From: Turnera subulata
Lineage: Eukaryota > Streptophyta > Magnoliopsida > Malpighiales > Passifloraceae
DNA length: 64,000 nucleotides
Assembly: GCA_028386065.3 (NCBI GenBank)
Contig: JAKUCV010001753.1
Span: 41,406-105,405, forward strand
Direction of reading: 5' to 3'
Shown: one piece after another, positions 24,173 to 37,620 of the stretch
How the letters are laid out: each line of letters begins with the position of its first letter
Position numbering within the stretch: position 1 is the stretch's first letter
The notes under the pieces: generated by a model
Told to the model about the DNA's origin: nothing
Database searches by the model: none
The model's input: the letters and a program-made list of their open reading frames with translations, nothing else
Translations under genes and position numbers: made by a program

Positions 24173-27100
24173 TTTTTTTTACACTATATATGAGTGGCGG
24201 TGACTTTGGAGGGGGAGGAGGAGGGATTGCAATTATTTTTTCGTATATACCCTCATGATTACATAAAAATAATGTTATATTAGTTCCTTTAAAAATTATG
24301 TCTAGCTTTCTCTCTCGTTAATTAGCCGCAATTTCTCAAGTGTAGCTTATCCTATCTAACTTTTTTTTTAATAAAAAAAAGTTTAGGTTGAAGGGAGACT
24401 CCTCCAGTTGAGGGTCAGGAAAAACCACTAAATTCTAACTTTTTTTTTTCCTCAACGTGTAGTTTATCCTATCTAACTTTGACATATAACGAGAGTTCAA
24501 TCAGTAGCCAAGAGCACTGAATTTTTCAGCTGTTTGCATATTCCCAATCTTACAAGTGTCCATAATCCACATATGTAATTACGAAAAATCATTTTCCAGG
24601 AAGCGATTTTTTGCGCAAGAAGAAAGCCTCATCAATAATTTTTTTGAACCTAAGCGTCTTTAATAATTACGACAACCATGCAGTAACATTGCATGTATAT
24701 ATTCGTATTACAAACAAAGGTGCAAAGTTCACGTATATTTTGAATTTTATTTAAATATGGAAGTGTTGTGCAAATACACAAGTTTTTCCTTTTCCAAGTT
24801 GAATGCATACATTCATGAAAGTCTGCAAAACGAAAAGAATAGTACATGAAAGCGAAGTTTTGGTCAATGCTAACTTTTATCATAGAATGCCCGTAAACGT
24901 CATATAAAAGGGACGCTTGAAGCAATATTTCTTTTCCTTTTTTTTTTTTGATTTTTGTTTGTTTTTGGAACAAGCAGGCTTGGTCATTGTGGATTGGTCG
25001 TAGTACTATAACTATATTACTACTATTGAGATTCATAATCATTCATGGATGACAGTTCTAATCTTGATGCCTTCTGGTTTGGTGGGAACTGTATTCATAT
25101 GGCAAAAACAGTTTTGTGGAAGTTCCTCGTACGACCGATCCTGATAACACTAAAACCACTACCGCTACAATTTATCAATGAAATATGATGTAAGCATAAT
25201 ATTACGAAAATATTAATTTAACTCCATCAAGTATCAACCTCACTTGTTTGAAAGTGAAGCAGACAAAATTATACTTAGAGTATTTATTATACTATTATTG
25301 GAGTAGGATGATATGCTAAAAAAGATTCTAATAATTAATTTCCTTATATAAAAAGCAATAGTCCTTTTGTCGTGTTTTCCTCAAAAACAAAAAAAAAAAA
25401 TCCACAATACTGGAATAAAGGAACCCCCAATCCATGGCATTATGCATTAATTTGTTATAATTTAAGCAGCAGGTTAGGTGCCAATGAATAGAGGACAAGA
25501 CTCCTAATTAATTTACAAATCGTCTTGGAAGATATGTGGTAAACAGCTGGGACAGAAAGCCCAATTCAAAACTAATTAATCAATAGGTGGATCAATTCAA
25601 TTAGTTTACATTATGATGATTGATTGAAGAAAAGAGTGTATTTTTTGGTCCATAAAAGGGGGGGCCATCTCTTGACAGACAAGGACAACACACTTTTAAT
25701 TAGAATCCTAGATCACTAAATTAACATCCTAACTATATTGCAAACTTCTAAATAAATTTGGCTCTGAAGTATGCAGTGTCGTTTACTCTTAAATCTAGCA
25801 ACAGCCACTTGATTTTCTACTAAAGGAAAAAGAAAAAAACAAAGATTTGATTAGTCAATGAACTAAAATAATTTAAAAGAAGTAGACCCATACAATGGGA
25901 GATGAAAAGCAGATTGCGAGAAAGCCAATATCAATGTGGTTCATTCCATTGACAAAACTAGCTAGCTAGTCTTATTCGTCAGTGTTTCTTTGTATGTGTA
26001 ATGATTATGATAGTGAACCATTAAGGAATATGTGTCCTAATTTCTGGTTAAACAATTCTTCAAGTCTCCAATGGCTTCTAGCTTTCTCTTGATCGCCCAA
26101 TAATACATGGAAAACGTGCAAGTCCTAAAAACAGTGGCTGGAATGCTGTGCATGTATTTCTTCTCCTCTCTCCCTATGCACCACCGACAATATTCCAATT
26201 CTCTTCCTTGTGACTCTTGAGAAGGTGGGGGAGTTCAGTCCTGTGCTGTGCTTAGAATAGTATTCAAGTTAGGTTCTATATTACTATCATGTACTTTTTT
26301 ATTCAAATTGACTAATAACATGATTTTTTTCCTTATGTCTTGAAACGATTATATACCTCAAAACATTACTAACGATTGTAACGATTTTTCTCCACAAATA
26401 AATCATCATTATTCTGTTTCCTACATAAAACAGTTAACTGATTTTTGGCGCAAGAAAAATGCACTTGACCGTTCAAAAAAAAAAAAGAAAAATGAACTTG
26501 GATTCCCGTGTCAAAAGAAAATTGTGGTGAAAAGAGGCAATACTTAATTAATCTTGCTATTGTCTGCGGCTTTATATTTAGCATATGCAAGCATACACTT
26601 AATTTGATAAAGGAAGACACGGTTTCTAAAATGAACACATTGGCAGCCTTGCCTGCGAGTTGTCTTCCAATATCCTTGGACAGGTTTTCAACCAAAGCAA
26701 TTTGATTTTGGTCAAGTACACTTCATTGTTGATACATTGTCCACTAAAAAGCTTAAAAAGAAAACCTCTACTAGAAGCAGAAAATGGAAGGCATAATAAA
26801 ATTTACGAGGAGTTTGTCTCTTTTGATACTAAAATTAAAATATGAAGCAGACAAGCTTCGAATATTTATATAATAACAAATCAGTTTACACAAATCACTC
26901 GGTCAATCATTTTCATTAGCTTAATTGAAGGTCATACGTGTCCATTTTTTTATTTTCCATCGTACACATAAAAAAACATCCGTTTTTTATTTTTCTCTAA
27001 AAGCAGTTGAATCTGTCTTTTTCATTTTCCCTGAATTTGACCGGCGCAACTGTGCAAAGTACAAATTTTGTGTGGCACGTTACATTACCCATTTTCTATT

Positions 27101-28727
27101 AGTCCTTTTGGCTTTTTTTTTTGGGGGTCAAAATCACAGCTGTCAAGTGGCAAAAATTTCTGAAATGCTGAAGCAGGCGAGCACTACTAGCTAGCTAGTC
27201 TAATTTCTTGTGGGAAACTTGATATATATTTGTCCACCATCAACGCCTAAGCCGTCGTTAAGATGTCGCTGTGATTGATAATTAATATACGGCTACAGTC
27301 TTTGTTTCTCCCTTTGATAACTACAGTATCTTAGTATATTCCTAGGCATATAAAGACAAGAGTACTTTGAGCATGATTGTGGCAGCTACAAAGCGTCAGA
27401 AATTAACTAACCAACGTGCAATCATTTGAAAAAACAAAAACTGTATCCATATTTTCATGCATAGTGTCATAGGCGTGAACATGCACCTTACCCAGTTGAG
27501 AATTATTCGGAGAAAAAAAGAAAAAAGAACGAGTGAAGTTTATTATCTAGGATGATGAGAGGATAACGTTGGACCAATGTGGGATTGGTTATTTTGTCTT
27601 TCTCAAATGAAAAGCCAAATGGTTTTGTACCCGGGAAGGAATAGGAGGGTAGGGTTGAGGACTTAAGAGAGTGATTGTGGTGGCTGGTGAAGCTTAGTTT
27701 GATGGTGAGAGAACAGGGTTTGAGTTTGACAAGAGATCAAAACTAGGGACGAGGAAGTCTCCTTCAGTCACTGTAAACACACGACATTAGGTCAGCTAAA
27801 ACAAATGGCATGTCGTTTGGATTTCTGTCAACAAAGACGTCATCGTCTCGTGAAACATCCCAGCGCTGGCTGCAATGCAATTGTGTGTGTGTGTGTATAT
27901 GATGATGTTCATGTATGTCAGCCTCGAAATAGACCACACTTCAAGCCCAAGTTCATTTTCCCCAATTAAATTAGGCTTTTCGAAGCCCACTATTGTGTGA
28001 GGCATTTGGAAGCCAACCGAGGTATATTAGGCGGTAGTTCTCCAAAAAAGAAAATATAAATATATTAGGCTGTAGACGTTCCTAAAAAAAAGAAAAGAAA
28101 AGAAAAGAAAGGAAGTATTAGGCCAGATCGTGTGCCTTAGACAGTAGGCCATAGACAGAACGGGCCTAGTCGTGCCATATCCATATCTATATCATCTAAA
28201 GTTAACCTGTGAACAGTTATGCCTCTATGGTTGATGGATTTGATTTGTTTGGTTTAGGCTTGCTTTGGCTGCGGGCCGTGATGTTTCAATGCCTTACGTT
28301 ATTTAGTATTCAGGATTCCGTTGAAGACAGGAAATGAAACACACCAATCCATGGTTTTGTTCCATTAAGATATTGTTTGATGTCTGACGCGGCGGTTGTC
28401 GCAATTCTGCTAGGACTGATAGATCAACGATCCGCAACTTTAAAGAGCAATCCATGACACTTAGAATCAGTCAAGCTGACACCAGCATGCGTGCCAAGGC
28501 AAAACTTCATGCCTGGGTAGTTAAAATTTCTTTCGTTCACTGTGTTTGTGATGCCTCAAAGGGGTCCAGTCCAGCCAAGCCAAGGCATCCTTTATGCCAA
28601 TGCTGCGAGCAATGGATAAACCAAGTCACTAGATTCATGCTTCTAATGATATATTGGTATTGATACCTTGTCCAGCCCTTTGGCCAAGATCAAGGAAAAT
28701 GCTCTTTTTACTTTGGTTTTAGTTACA

Positions 28728-28805
28728 GGCTACAGTACTAGGACTCGAACGAACTCCAAGACATTTAGCCTTGACGAGGACCTCAATACGACTTGAGCTA
28801 ACAGC
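28728..28805 (-). repeat. tRNA-like SINE fragment
   Basis: The minus strand carries TAGCTCAAGTCGT (A-box-like, 28788-28800) and GTTCGTTCGAGTCC (B-box-like, about 28741-28754) about 40 bp apart. This arrangement is common in plant tRNA-derived repeats. No clear ends or target duplication. Confidence 0.4.
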
Positions 28806-29215
28806 TAATTGGTAATCAAAAGAAAATAAACTTGATCAAAACACAAAATTGTCTAAGCTTTTCGGTAGCAGCAGATTGAAACTATGATTTTTCAACTTTT
28901 AAGGGAAGAGAAATTATTTCATTAGTCCTGAAGAGTATTACAACATGAAATCTAATTCCATGACTCCCAGCCTCAATCTACAACAGTGGCAAGCGCCATC
29001 TACAAAATGACAAAAAATACAACAGGAGTTAGTCCTGCACTCTTTCTCTCGCATTCCTCTTTTTTTTTTTTTTTTTTTGGTAAGTCTGCTCTCCCCTTCC
29101 TTTTGGTTCCGAGTTAGTCCCGCAGTTTACGGGTCACGCTGTACAGTATCCCGTTAGTGCAAGCTTTTTCTAGTGTACCTCAGTTAGTACTTTGGCCATC
29201 ATCCTCACGGTTGTG

Positions 29216-31947
29216 TTAGCTTTCCACGCCGCTGCCACCACTGAATATACTATAAATATCACTGCAGATGGCAGCTGTGCTGCACAGGACAGCCAATAGT
29301 ATCATTAACCAGGACGCTAGTCTGTCCTTCCTTGTTGCGATCCCATGAGTGTCCCTGAAGAAAGAAACACCAAATATGGAAAGTTAACTGGTTGAGCTTT
29401 CAGACTGACTATAATACTCATGATACTTGTGCCTCGATGTCCTCCCATTAGGTCCATGATTACTGAATTTTCAAAGTGTTTAATGGTCATACAATCATGC
29501 TGTCGCACATGCAAGTTTCAATATAGGGAAAGCAAGACCAATTCCTTTTTGTTGATAGAACAAGTTGTTCAAGGTAGATCTCAATTTTAGAGGCCTTAAT
29601 CCCATCTTGAGCTTTAGACTCTTTCAAGATGCAAGTTCCTTCATAAATGAAGATCTTTTAGCAACCTGATCTCTTAAAAGTTGACAGCAAGAAATGCCCA
29701 GCAAAGCCTCAACGAGCCTACAAGTTCTAGCTCTTAGTATGAACCTAGCTTCTACTCTATTGCAGGTAATTACTACTAACGGCAAAAGTCGAATCATTTT
29801 CCGAGTAACAACTTTGAACCCAAAGAATTGACATCCAATAACATAGAAACTCCAATACTACAGTATCACCACGCGCTCGGAGCTTGGCATTGACAACCAC
29901 ACTGAATAGAATGCAAAATATAAAAAGCTGTTGCAGTTAGTGAACTGCAGTTTTGGGTTAAAAAAGAGTTAACTACAGTTTGGAGTGACATATTTTCCAC
30001 AAAGTTACTAATGAATGTCTCAACACCATGCTATACGATCAGAATGGGAAGTATATCTCTTAGAGTTGCAATCTGATTTAATCTGTTTTCTCTTGAAAAA
30101 AAAAGAGAGGGCATATATCTGTAGGTGAAATATTTTTACACTATGCTTTGATACTAGGGGAACTCACTCTCTCAATCCTTCTATTATGGTATGCAAAACC
30201 TGGAAAAGATAAACTAAAGAATAGAAAGGTAAACGTAGAAAGTATATTGAATTATAGTAAGAACCATAGACTAACTAGGCTGAAGTTCTGGTTAGTTAAG
30301 ACTAGACACAGATCATCTACGGTTATGAATTTATGATATCAGGAACAACATCTGCTTAAAATAGTCTCTCACCTAAGAGTGATGGCCGCTGGAAAGATGA
30401 AACCAACAGCAATGGTGGCTGTTGCACCAGTGAATTGAAAGGCATCCCAGATGTCAGGCACAAAATTAGCTCCCACAAATATAAATCCCATGAGAGCAGC
30501 AGTAATTGTGAAGAATCTTCGATTGTCATACACAAGAGGAATGGCATATGGAAAGAGAAGACCATCCAGGTTAAGGCGAAGGGAGTAAAACACAATTGGG
30601 AAGACAAGCATCAAGTGGATACCATAGCTCACACGAACCACATCGTCCAACACTAAACTATATGGAATTCCAAGATCGCCATCAAAATTGGCAAGTACAT
30701 CATCCATAGTTTGATCACCAAAGAGAAGAACTCCAAAAAAGCTGGTAGCAATATATACGGAAGTGCATAATGTGAGGGACGCCCGCACTATTGACTTCAT
30801 GTGAGTGGGATCATTCAGTTCATTCTCTATGGGGTGAACTGCAAAGCACACACACAAAACAAAGCTTGAACATCCGATATCAAGCTGCTATAATCAGAAG
30901 ATGAAATCAAGCAATTGTTGTGCCTGATACTATCAACTCACATTGGAACAAACAAAACTCGAACCACAATTCACATAACTTACCATTGTGGTGGCAGATA
31001 TAAGCTGTAACTATGATGGGAAAAGTAGTGAAAAGCTTCCAGAAAGATGCCTGGTCGACAACCTTAGGCATTAGACGTGGCATTCCAACACTCCCTTCTA
31101 AGAGTTTAACCATCGCCACTCCTGCGGTGATAGCTACAAATACAATGGCCAACCCCACAGACAACGCCGAAGTGTATCTCAACGAATCTACAAAATTATA
31201 TCATCAACTAAGTGGAAAAAAAAAAAAAGAAACATATTTAAAACACAAATTAAGACATATAAGAACAACAGGAGCAGCAAATTACCGACTCGCTTGAAGG
31301 AAATGAGAGGAAGAAAAACAAAAAGAGTGGTGAGCAGCAGCAATGAAGGACGCGAAGTCAACCAATTATGCTGACCAATCCATTCCTCCACCACACCCGA
31401 ATGGTGGACACCACCTAACCCAGTTCCGGCCAACACATCACCTGCCGGTTATGCAGTGACAACAACCATCACGAAGAATAAAACAGAAATGTAGTTAGCA
31501 GCCGATTTAAAGGAATTCGTGTTGGCTAATACCGATAATAATCATGTAGACGACGAGCATCCCGAGGTTGTTGACGACGATGCAGACCTGGAGCAGGTTC
31601 CGGGCGGGCCCACCGAAAGCGTCCCAAACGACGCCGGAGTACGTCGAGGACTTGGAGGCCCGACTGAATCGCAGGATCATGTCGATGGAGGTCCCCGTCA
31701 GCAGCCCGCCCACCACTATCATGACCAGGCCGAGGACTAGGCCTAGCTGGTTGACGGCGGCAGGGAGAGCCATGATGCCGGCGCCGACGATGGTGGTCGA
31801 GAGGTTGAAGACCGCGCCGGAGAAGGACGCGCCGTCGAATCCCACCTCCAGCGCCTCGTGGTCGCAGCGGCCGCCGTGCTTCTGTGGGAGGAGGGACATC
31901 CGCGGACTCCGTCTGTGCTTACGGTCGCCGGCGGCTATAATCCCCAT
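29216..31947 (-). CDS. AVT6: AVT6-type amino acid transporter
   Basis: Five coding exons give 459 aa: 31947-31533, 31441-31286, 31187-30984, 30838-30373 and 29354-29216. All introns are GT-AG with consistent phases. The last exon is small and about 1 kb from the fourth. AVT6 proteins belong to the AAAP family (SLC38-like) and export or move neutral and acidic amino acids across vacuolar or ER membranes. The first span carries the family signature (AVFNLSTTIVGAGIMALP). About 10-11 hydrophobic segments follow, with conserved KRVDSLRYTS, YICHHNVHPIENEL and the end PAAITLRDTHGIATRKDRL. I chose ATG 31945-31947 because the conserved N-terminal tail starts there; an upstream in-frame ATG at 32115 would add 56 residues without homology. 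A GA repeat lies in the leader (32009-32021). Confidence 0.93.
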
Positions 31948-32957
31948 CCTGGCCCACACCTGTCTTAGCCGGGTAACGGTTAGTAAATCTGGCCGCGGGT
32001 CAGGGAGAGAGAGAGAGAGAGTTATAGGAGGGGGATAGCAAGTTGGGTAGAGTGAGTGGGTGAGGAGCCTAAAAAGGTTTATTTTGCCGTTCACGCGGGA
32101 ACGACGTGGAAACAACGGTTATTACAAGGCCGAGGACTCAGATCTCGCCACGTGGAAATTGTGGGCCATCTGTCCCCGCTGTCCCGCCTGCCCCTCTATA
32201 ATACAGCGCTAAAGTGACAATTGACAAATGCGGAAAGTACAAGGAACTGGAAATAGTTTGGACTTGGGGAGTATGTACACCACAATAACCTATCTAAGCT
32301 TCGTTTTCTTTTTAAACCCGTCCATCAACTCCATCTTCTTGAAAATTATAGCCTAATAGGCCTAAAACTGGCATCATTTTCATTTCTTAGCATCGGTTAG
32401 TTTAATTTTGAGGAAAACAATTCTTATTCTAGTAAGGCGTGGATGGCTCGCCCATCTGTTGTGTCGGGCCAACAAACACCACGACACAGTTCCAACTCGA
32501 TCCTTGGCGTTGGGCTTGGCAGTAGAGAACTATGACATCATCATCATCATCCACTCTTGTCCTTTGAAGGATCTCGGTCCAGCACTGCTGTACCACACAA
32601 ACAAAACCAGCGGCAGCAAGACGGGCAAACTACTTGCATCATCGACGTTTATCGTTGTGGAGGTCCACGTGTAATTAAGACCAAGACGAGATACGACCAA
32701 GAGGAAGGAGGGCAACTATCGCATAGATATTGTCAGCTTCGGTTATTTAATACGTCTATATATTATGGCCCAGCCCCTATGTTAACGGGAGTCTTTTGGA
32801 ACTGAAAGAGTAGACTTTCTTCGCTGTGTTTAAAGAAAAAAAAAAAGTCTGAACTCTAAACATTGACCGTAAACACCAAAGTTCACGTCAAACAAAAAAA
32901 ATAAAAAAAAAATGAACGAGAGTTGGCCCAATTCAACACAAATGGAGCAAATCAACC
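31948..32957. other. Upstream region of the AVT6-type gene
   Basis: Includes the leader with a GA/CT microsatellite near 32009-32021 and a possible minus-strand TATA (TATTATAG, about 32197-32204). No other gene was recognised. Confidence 0.4.
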
Positions 32958-33392
32958 CTGGCTCCAGTTTACCTGATAACCAAGGGTCTCTATTTTGGTA
33001 TGGATTTTTTTTGTTTCAATTAGTCTTATTGTGCTTCTCACAGTCATCCATGGAAGATATAAAAATCATGTTCTTCAAGTGGGTATGGAAGCCATCTTCT
33101 TCCTCTTGTTACAAGATAACAAAATCCCCTCCCAAGGCTCATGTGTGAAGCTTTTAAAGAGATGTTGCTTGAGACTTGTGGAGCCATCACTGCATTTTAT
33201 GTCCAATTTTGGAAGTGTTGCAGGTCTCTATTATCAATCCTTATGTGTTAGGATCAATGTATTTGGAATTTCTGTGTCAATCTTGTAATAGATCTAGATG
33301 ATGTTCTCTATATTTAGCTTGCTTCACGAGTTTGTATCTCTGTGGAATGAAAACATCTATCGTTTCTTGATAAAAAAAAACTCTGGCTCCAG
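32958..33392 (+). mobile_element. Short poly(A) retroposon with direct repeats
   Basis: The body is about 32968-33382. Both flanks carry CTGGCTCCAG (32958-32967 and 33383-33392), and the 3' end is TTGATAAAAAAAAA, a tail typical of plant LINE 3' ends. No protein domain is visible in the roughly 400 bp. Most likely a 5'-truncated LINE, less likely a processed transcript copy. Confidence 0.6.
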
Positions 33393-33474
33393 ACCCTCGG
33401 CGAGTTTCTAAGAGAAAGTCAATCAAACTATACATTTGGTCTAAGAACAAGTTAGGCCCATGTATTATTATTAT

Positions 33475-33662
33475 TGTTGAGAAATTATTGTGTTTTATGA
33501 AGATAATGGTGAAGAGAAGGAAGAATAAGATGAGAAGAAGAATGGCAGAACTTATTTTTCCCACCGTATTTCATTCTATTTGCAGGCAATATATAGACAA
33601 GGACGAAGATAAGTTAGGTAAATACAATGACATACATATCACATGTCATGTGTTTTATAACA
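33475..33662 (-). repeat. 3' LTR (188 bp)
   Basis: Left-hand copy. On the minus strand it runs TGTTATAAAACAC ... TTCTCAACA and is preceded by the polypurine tract CCAAAGGGGAG. It differs from the other LTR at 5 of 188 positions. Confidence 0.93.
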
Positions 33663-34494
33663 CTCCCCTTTGGATGTCATTGTGTATTGGGTAGAATACG
33701 CTTTTGGGAAACTGCCTCATTAAAAACCTTACCAAGAAAAAACCCAGTGGGATAAAAACTTGATGAAGGAAAAAAGAGTGCAGTGCGTATTCTACTCCCC
33801 CTCATTTTAGCCTCCGTTGATTTCTTTGATGTCGTTGTGTGCCAATAGTCCTTGTCAGCTTCTGGTGACGTGTGTGTTGTCTGATCACTTTTGATACATC
33901 ATTATTTTAATTGGACAATGTAGGCAGCATTATCTTGATAGTTTGTCGTTGGAGCATATGTCTTGCCCTCTTGCATTTTGTAGTCCCAATGATACAACAA
34001 TTTCGTGTGTAATGTTGTGGCAGATGTTCGACTGTGCCTTTTGTGGATCAAGTGGGGGATCGGCATCTGCAGGAACCAACTCTTCTTTCTTCGGGCTTAC
34101 AGGATTTTCATGACACCACATCTTCTATACCCCGAAGATAAGAGCAAATTCATATCTTGCCAATAGGCTTAAGTCAAAAGCTTCAGGCTTTATTTTCTTA
34201 GCAATACATATTGCACTTCAACAGGGTACTCCAGGACCAATCTAATAGCACGGTATTTGGAACCTTCTTCCGGAGTTCCAATCATAAATAAGTTTATCCA
34301 TACTTAAAATGATTTAAATTATGTAAAGATCCATTCAGTTCTATTTTGTAATTTCCCGGGAATTAGTTGCTTCAGGCAATTTGGATCCTTCAGGGATCTT
34401 CATGTATATATCATGACTTATGGATCCATAATAATAGGCTGTAATAGCATTCATTAGATGCATTTCTAATACTTTTCATATACTGCCAGACTTA

Positions 34495-34698
34495 TCAAAT
34501 AATTGCATCCACCACAGGGGAGCATATCTCCTCATAATGAATACCTGGTCGTTTGGGTAAAAACTTTGTGCCACAAACCGTGCTTTTTATCTCATATTCT
34601 TTTCCGCACAAATACTCATTTATCGACCAATCAGTTTTACACCATCTGGTGTACGGACTACAGGCCCGGAAATTTCTCGCTTCATGCGAGTCTAACAC
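34495..34698 (-). pseudogene. Copia reverse transcriptase remnant
   Basis: The translation contains FLPKRPGIHYEEICSPVVDAI, which corresponds to the conserved Copia RT segment with an R-P-G-x-x-Y-E-E-x-x-S-P-V pattern. Flanking parts are frameshifted. No catalytic YVDD was located in this element. Confidence 0.7.
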
Positions 34699-36596
34699 AG
34701 CCTTTAATCATGTTTCTCTATTTTGGCCAATCATACTGCGCCTACATTCGCCAAATGTAGGTTCATGATCCTCATTTTATTTAGCGCTATATAAAATAAT
34801 AAAAATTGTATTCCGTCGACGGTTATTTCACGTCGGTTCCATCTTATTTCTGACACTGTAATTGAGATCTCATCATGCTCTTTTATTTCAGGTACCTGAG
34901 TTACTTTGGAACTTTATCAATTTGTGTCAAAAAACCTCTTCTGGAGGATTTTCCTCTTCTTGAGGACTTTTAATTCAAACCTCTACTGGAGACCTTATTT
35001 CTTTATTGGGGCCATCTTATCACTTTGCTCCTTTTTCTCTATCGAGAATTTCTTTTCTTTTGGAACCGAGTATAATCTATAGATTCATTTGCATACTTAT
35101 ATTGTTCTTCAGGAACATCAATCTAAACAGGAGTATTTGCAGCTGGTACTTGGTCACATTTTTCAAATAAATATGTCTGGCAAATGACTTACTGATCTTT
35201 TGCAAATGAATCATCTTTTGAACTTCAAGTTCATACTAATTTATTCGAGGATCAAAAACTAGATATTGATAAATCATTTCAATAATCTCTTGATCCAACT
35301 GCTTATTCTCTCCCCCTGATGTTGGGTAAAACATCAATTAATAAGCAAATCTTACTATAAATAAATCTCCAATCTCCTGTCATTCGTTTCAATTACTTTT
35401 GTAATTTATGGAGATACATACCCAACGTAGATTCCCAATCTTCTTTAAGAGACCATTTCACAACCCTGTGGTGGAGCATTATATACTGAATAACCAATGG
35501 TCCGAAGATGGGAGATACTAAGTATGTGACCATTAATCAATTAAATGGGGAGATCCTATCATGTTGGCTTGATGCACTCAAGTGTTGCTGCATATAAAAT
35601 ACCATTTTCTCAAAACAGTAATATTTCATCAATGGTTCTGCAATCAATTGTCAATGTTCTCCCAGATCTATTTGGGTTTATTTCCAATGTTATACATTAT
35701 CCATTGAAGAAATGAACCAGCATTATCTAGACATATAGTCTAGTAACATAAGTAGGGACATATACCTGCAAGTGGCTTAATTATTAAATTAGTGCGCACA
35801 ATGCCAACTTGCGTTACACAATAGACCATCTAGTTGATGCATCGTAAAAATTACCTAGATGGTTAACACAGCGGATTTATCAGTCCGCATTCATGTCCCT
35901 GAATCATTCTCAAACTTGCTGGTGATACTAGGCCATTCTCATCTTAGGAGGGCCGTATTATTAATTTTGCAGCAAACAAACACATGGAAATTCATTGATT
36001 GTAAAGGCTTCTGGCTTTTCAATGAATGACCAAATAAATTTTTTGCATCATTATTTATCCGGGATGGCCCAACCGGTCATGCCAAACAATATGTCCATGT
36101 ACCAACTTCAAGTCGGTGCCAGCACCAGGCTGGATAATCTTAGAAAAATTATTTACCAGCTTCTGGCTGGTGCATACTAGCTATAAATTAAATATCTATC
36201 AGTCAACTTCTAGTCGGTCTCAGCTTCAGGATGTGTATTTAAACACTTAAAATTGCTAGCTTCAGGCTAGTGCATTCAAGCTTTTGGCTGGATATGGTAA
36301 GTTTCAATTACTCAATTGCTAGCATCAGTCTGCAATACATGTGTCAATATTAGGCTTATTTCTGCCACTCATGTCGGAAAAGATCAGAATTATTGAGCAA
36401 TAATTAAATATGGCAACAAACTTTTCCAAAAACAAATACATATATCTAGTCACCGAAAAATCTTCTGGATTTTTTCGGAGACAGTAAGAGGGTCTACATT
36501 TAAAAAAATTGTCACCTAGCTGTCTAAGCTCAGGCTATAAAAAGGGGGGGGGAGATATGTGATGGAAACATACAAAAAAACATTAACAAGATAAAA

Positions 36597-37280
36597 ATGC
36601 CTTCCCTTTTTACCGTTTTCTTTGTTGAGGGTGCCAATCTAGGAAAGAGGAATAGACTAGCCTATAGCATGGTGAATGAGCAGCAGGAGGAACTGCCGAG
36701 TGAACTCGCAAGAATTCCTCGTTTAGTTTTTGTTGACGAGCTTTACTCATCTAGGTTCTTTGAGACTCCTATGGAAGAGACTTTCTTTCTAGAGGACCAA
36801 AGCAATCTAAGGGCTTCCTTTTATGGCTCGGCTAACTCTATTATGTTTTTCATATCTGATAGAATGCAGGAATTCCAGCTAGAGCCTACTTGTCAAATTC
36901 TGAATCAGAGCAGCTATTATCAGGTTTCTATGATGGCTCGGAGTATCCCGAGGGTTTCTGGGTTATCGCCTATATGGCCCAAGGTACGACTTTTATTATG
37001 GAATTGCAGGGGAGTGGCCAAGCGGTCCCAAGATTTCGTGCGGACCTTAAGGGATCTGAAGAATCAGTATAAGCCCAACATGGTACTGATTACTGAAAAT
37101 CCTATGGCAACCAGCAGAGAATCATGGAGTAATACCACTCCGTTTTCCTCCAGCAAATCGGTTTGAGTTACCTGGAGAAAACAACATGGGTGGTATGTGG
37201 TTCTCCTGGAACGACAGTGTTAGGGTCAACATTAATGGTGAGGCTCAGAGTTTCAGGGTTAATGTTGAACCCAACAGATA
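36597..37280 (+). pseudogene. LINE ORF2 endonuclease fragment inside the LTR element
   Basis: The open frame 36597-37166 contains VRLLLWNCRGVAKRSQDF and, 18 residues later, KPNMVLITEN. These match the start of the APE-type endonuclease of plant LINE ORF2, including the catalytic Asn and Glu. After a frameshift the next 110 bp still reads as endonuclease (ENNMGGMWFSWNDSV). No reverse transcriptase or poly(A) follows, so only the 5' part of ORF2 is present. It lies opposite to the host LTR element. Confidence 0.75.
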
Positions 37281-37507
37281 GATTACTGTTTAAACATATG
37301 TATGAGAACCATTCTTCTTTGAATGTTCTCCAGTTATGGATCCGTTTATGCAATAATAATATGCATGTTTGCTTTGAGCCTTTTCCATTTATTATCTCAT
37401 TTACGCCCACAGGCACAAATAATTATACTGTCTTATTCGCTTCAGGGAATAGATCAAAGTTAATTCATCGGGATCCATAATAATTCATTTTATTACTAGG
37501 GATGTCT

Positions 37508-37620
37508 GTACTCTTCAAGAGTATATGCTCTTCTAGAGCGTAAATATACGATCTTCTAGATCATATTTAAAACATGTGTCCTTCAGGAACATATTCGAAT
37601 TTATGCTCTTCTGGAGCGTG
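37508..37620. repeat. Array of five small palindromes
   Basis: Short inverted repeats follow each other every 20-30 bp: TACTCTTCAAGAGTA (37508-37522), GCTCTTCTAGAGC (37527-37539), GATCTTCTAGATC (37550-37562), then near-palindromes around TGTCCTTCAGGAACA (about 37576) and GCTCTTCTGGAGC (about 37604). Each has a TTC/TTCT centre. They lie in the non-coding part of the LTR element. Confidence 0.75.

Larger units (their letters stand above)
23240..29215. other. Long intergenic region with small repeats, no gene seen
   Basis: AT-rich sequence without a reading frame I can assign. It contains a tandem duplication at 24038-24172 (73-bp offset), a (TG)n run near 27881-27895 and a tRNA-like SINE fragment at 28728-28805. 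A T run is at 29060-29078. The part near 29215 is probably the 3' UTR of the AVT6-type gene. Confidence 0.45.

Noticed and set aside
31948..32115. Extended N-terminus for the AVT6-type protein from an ATG at 32115
   Set aside because: The added 56 residues are translated from the GA-repeat leader and show no transporter homology.
33488..33694. Basic 68-aa frame, repeated almost identically at 39527-39781
   Set aside because: It is the antisense strand of the two LTRs, not a duplicated gene.
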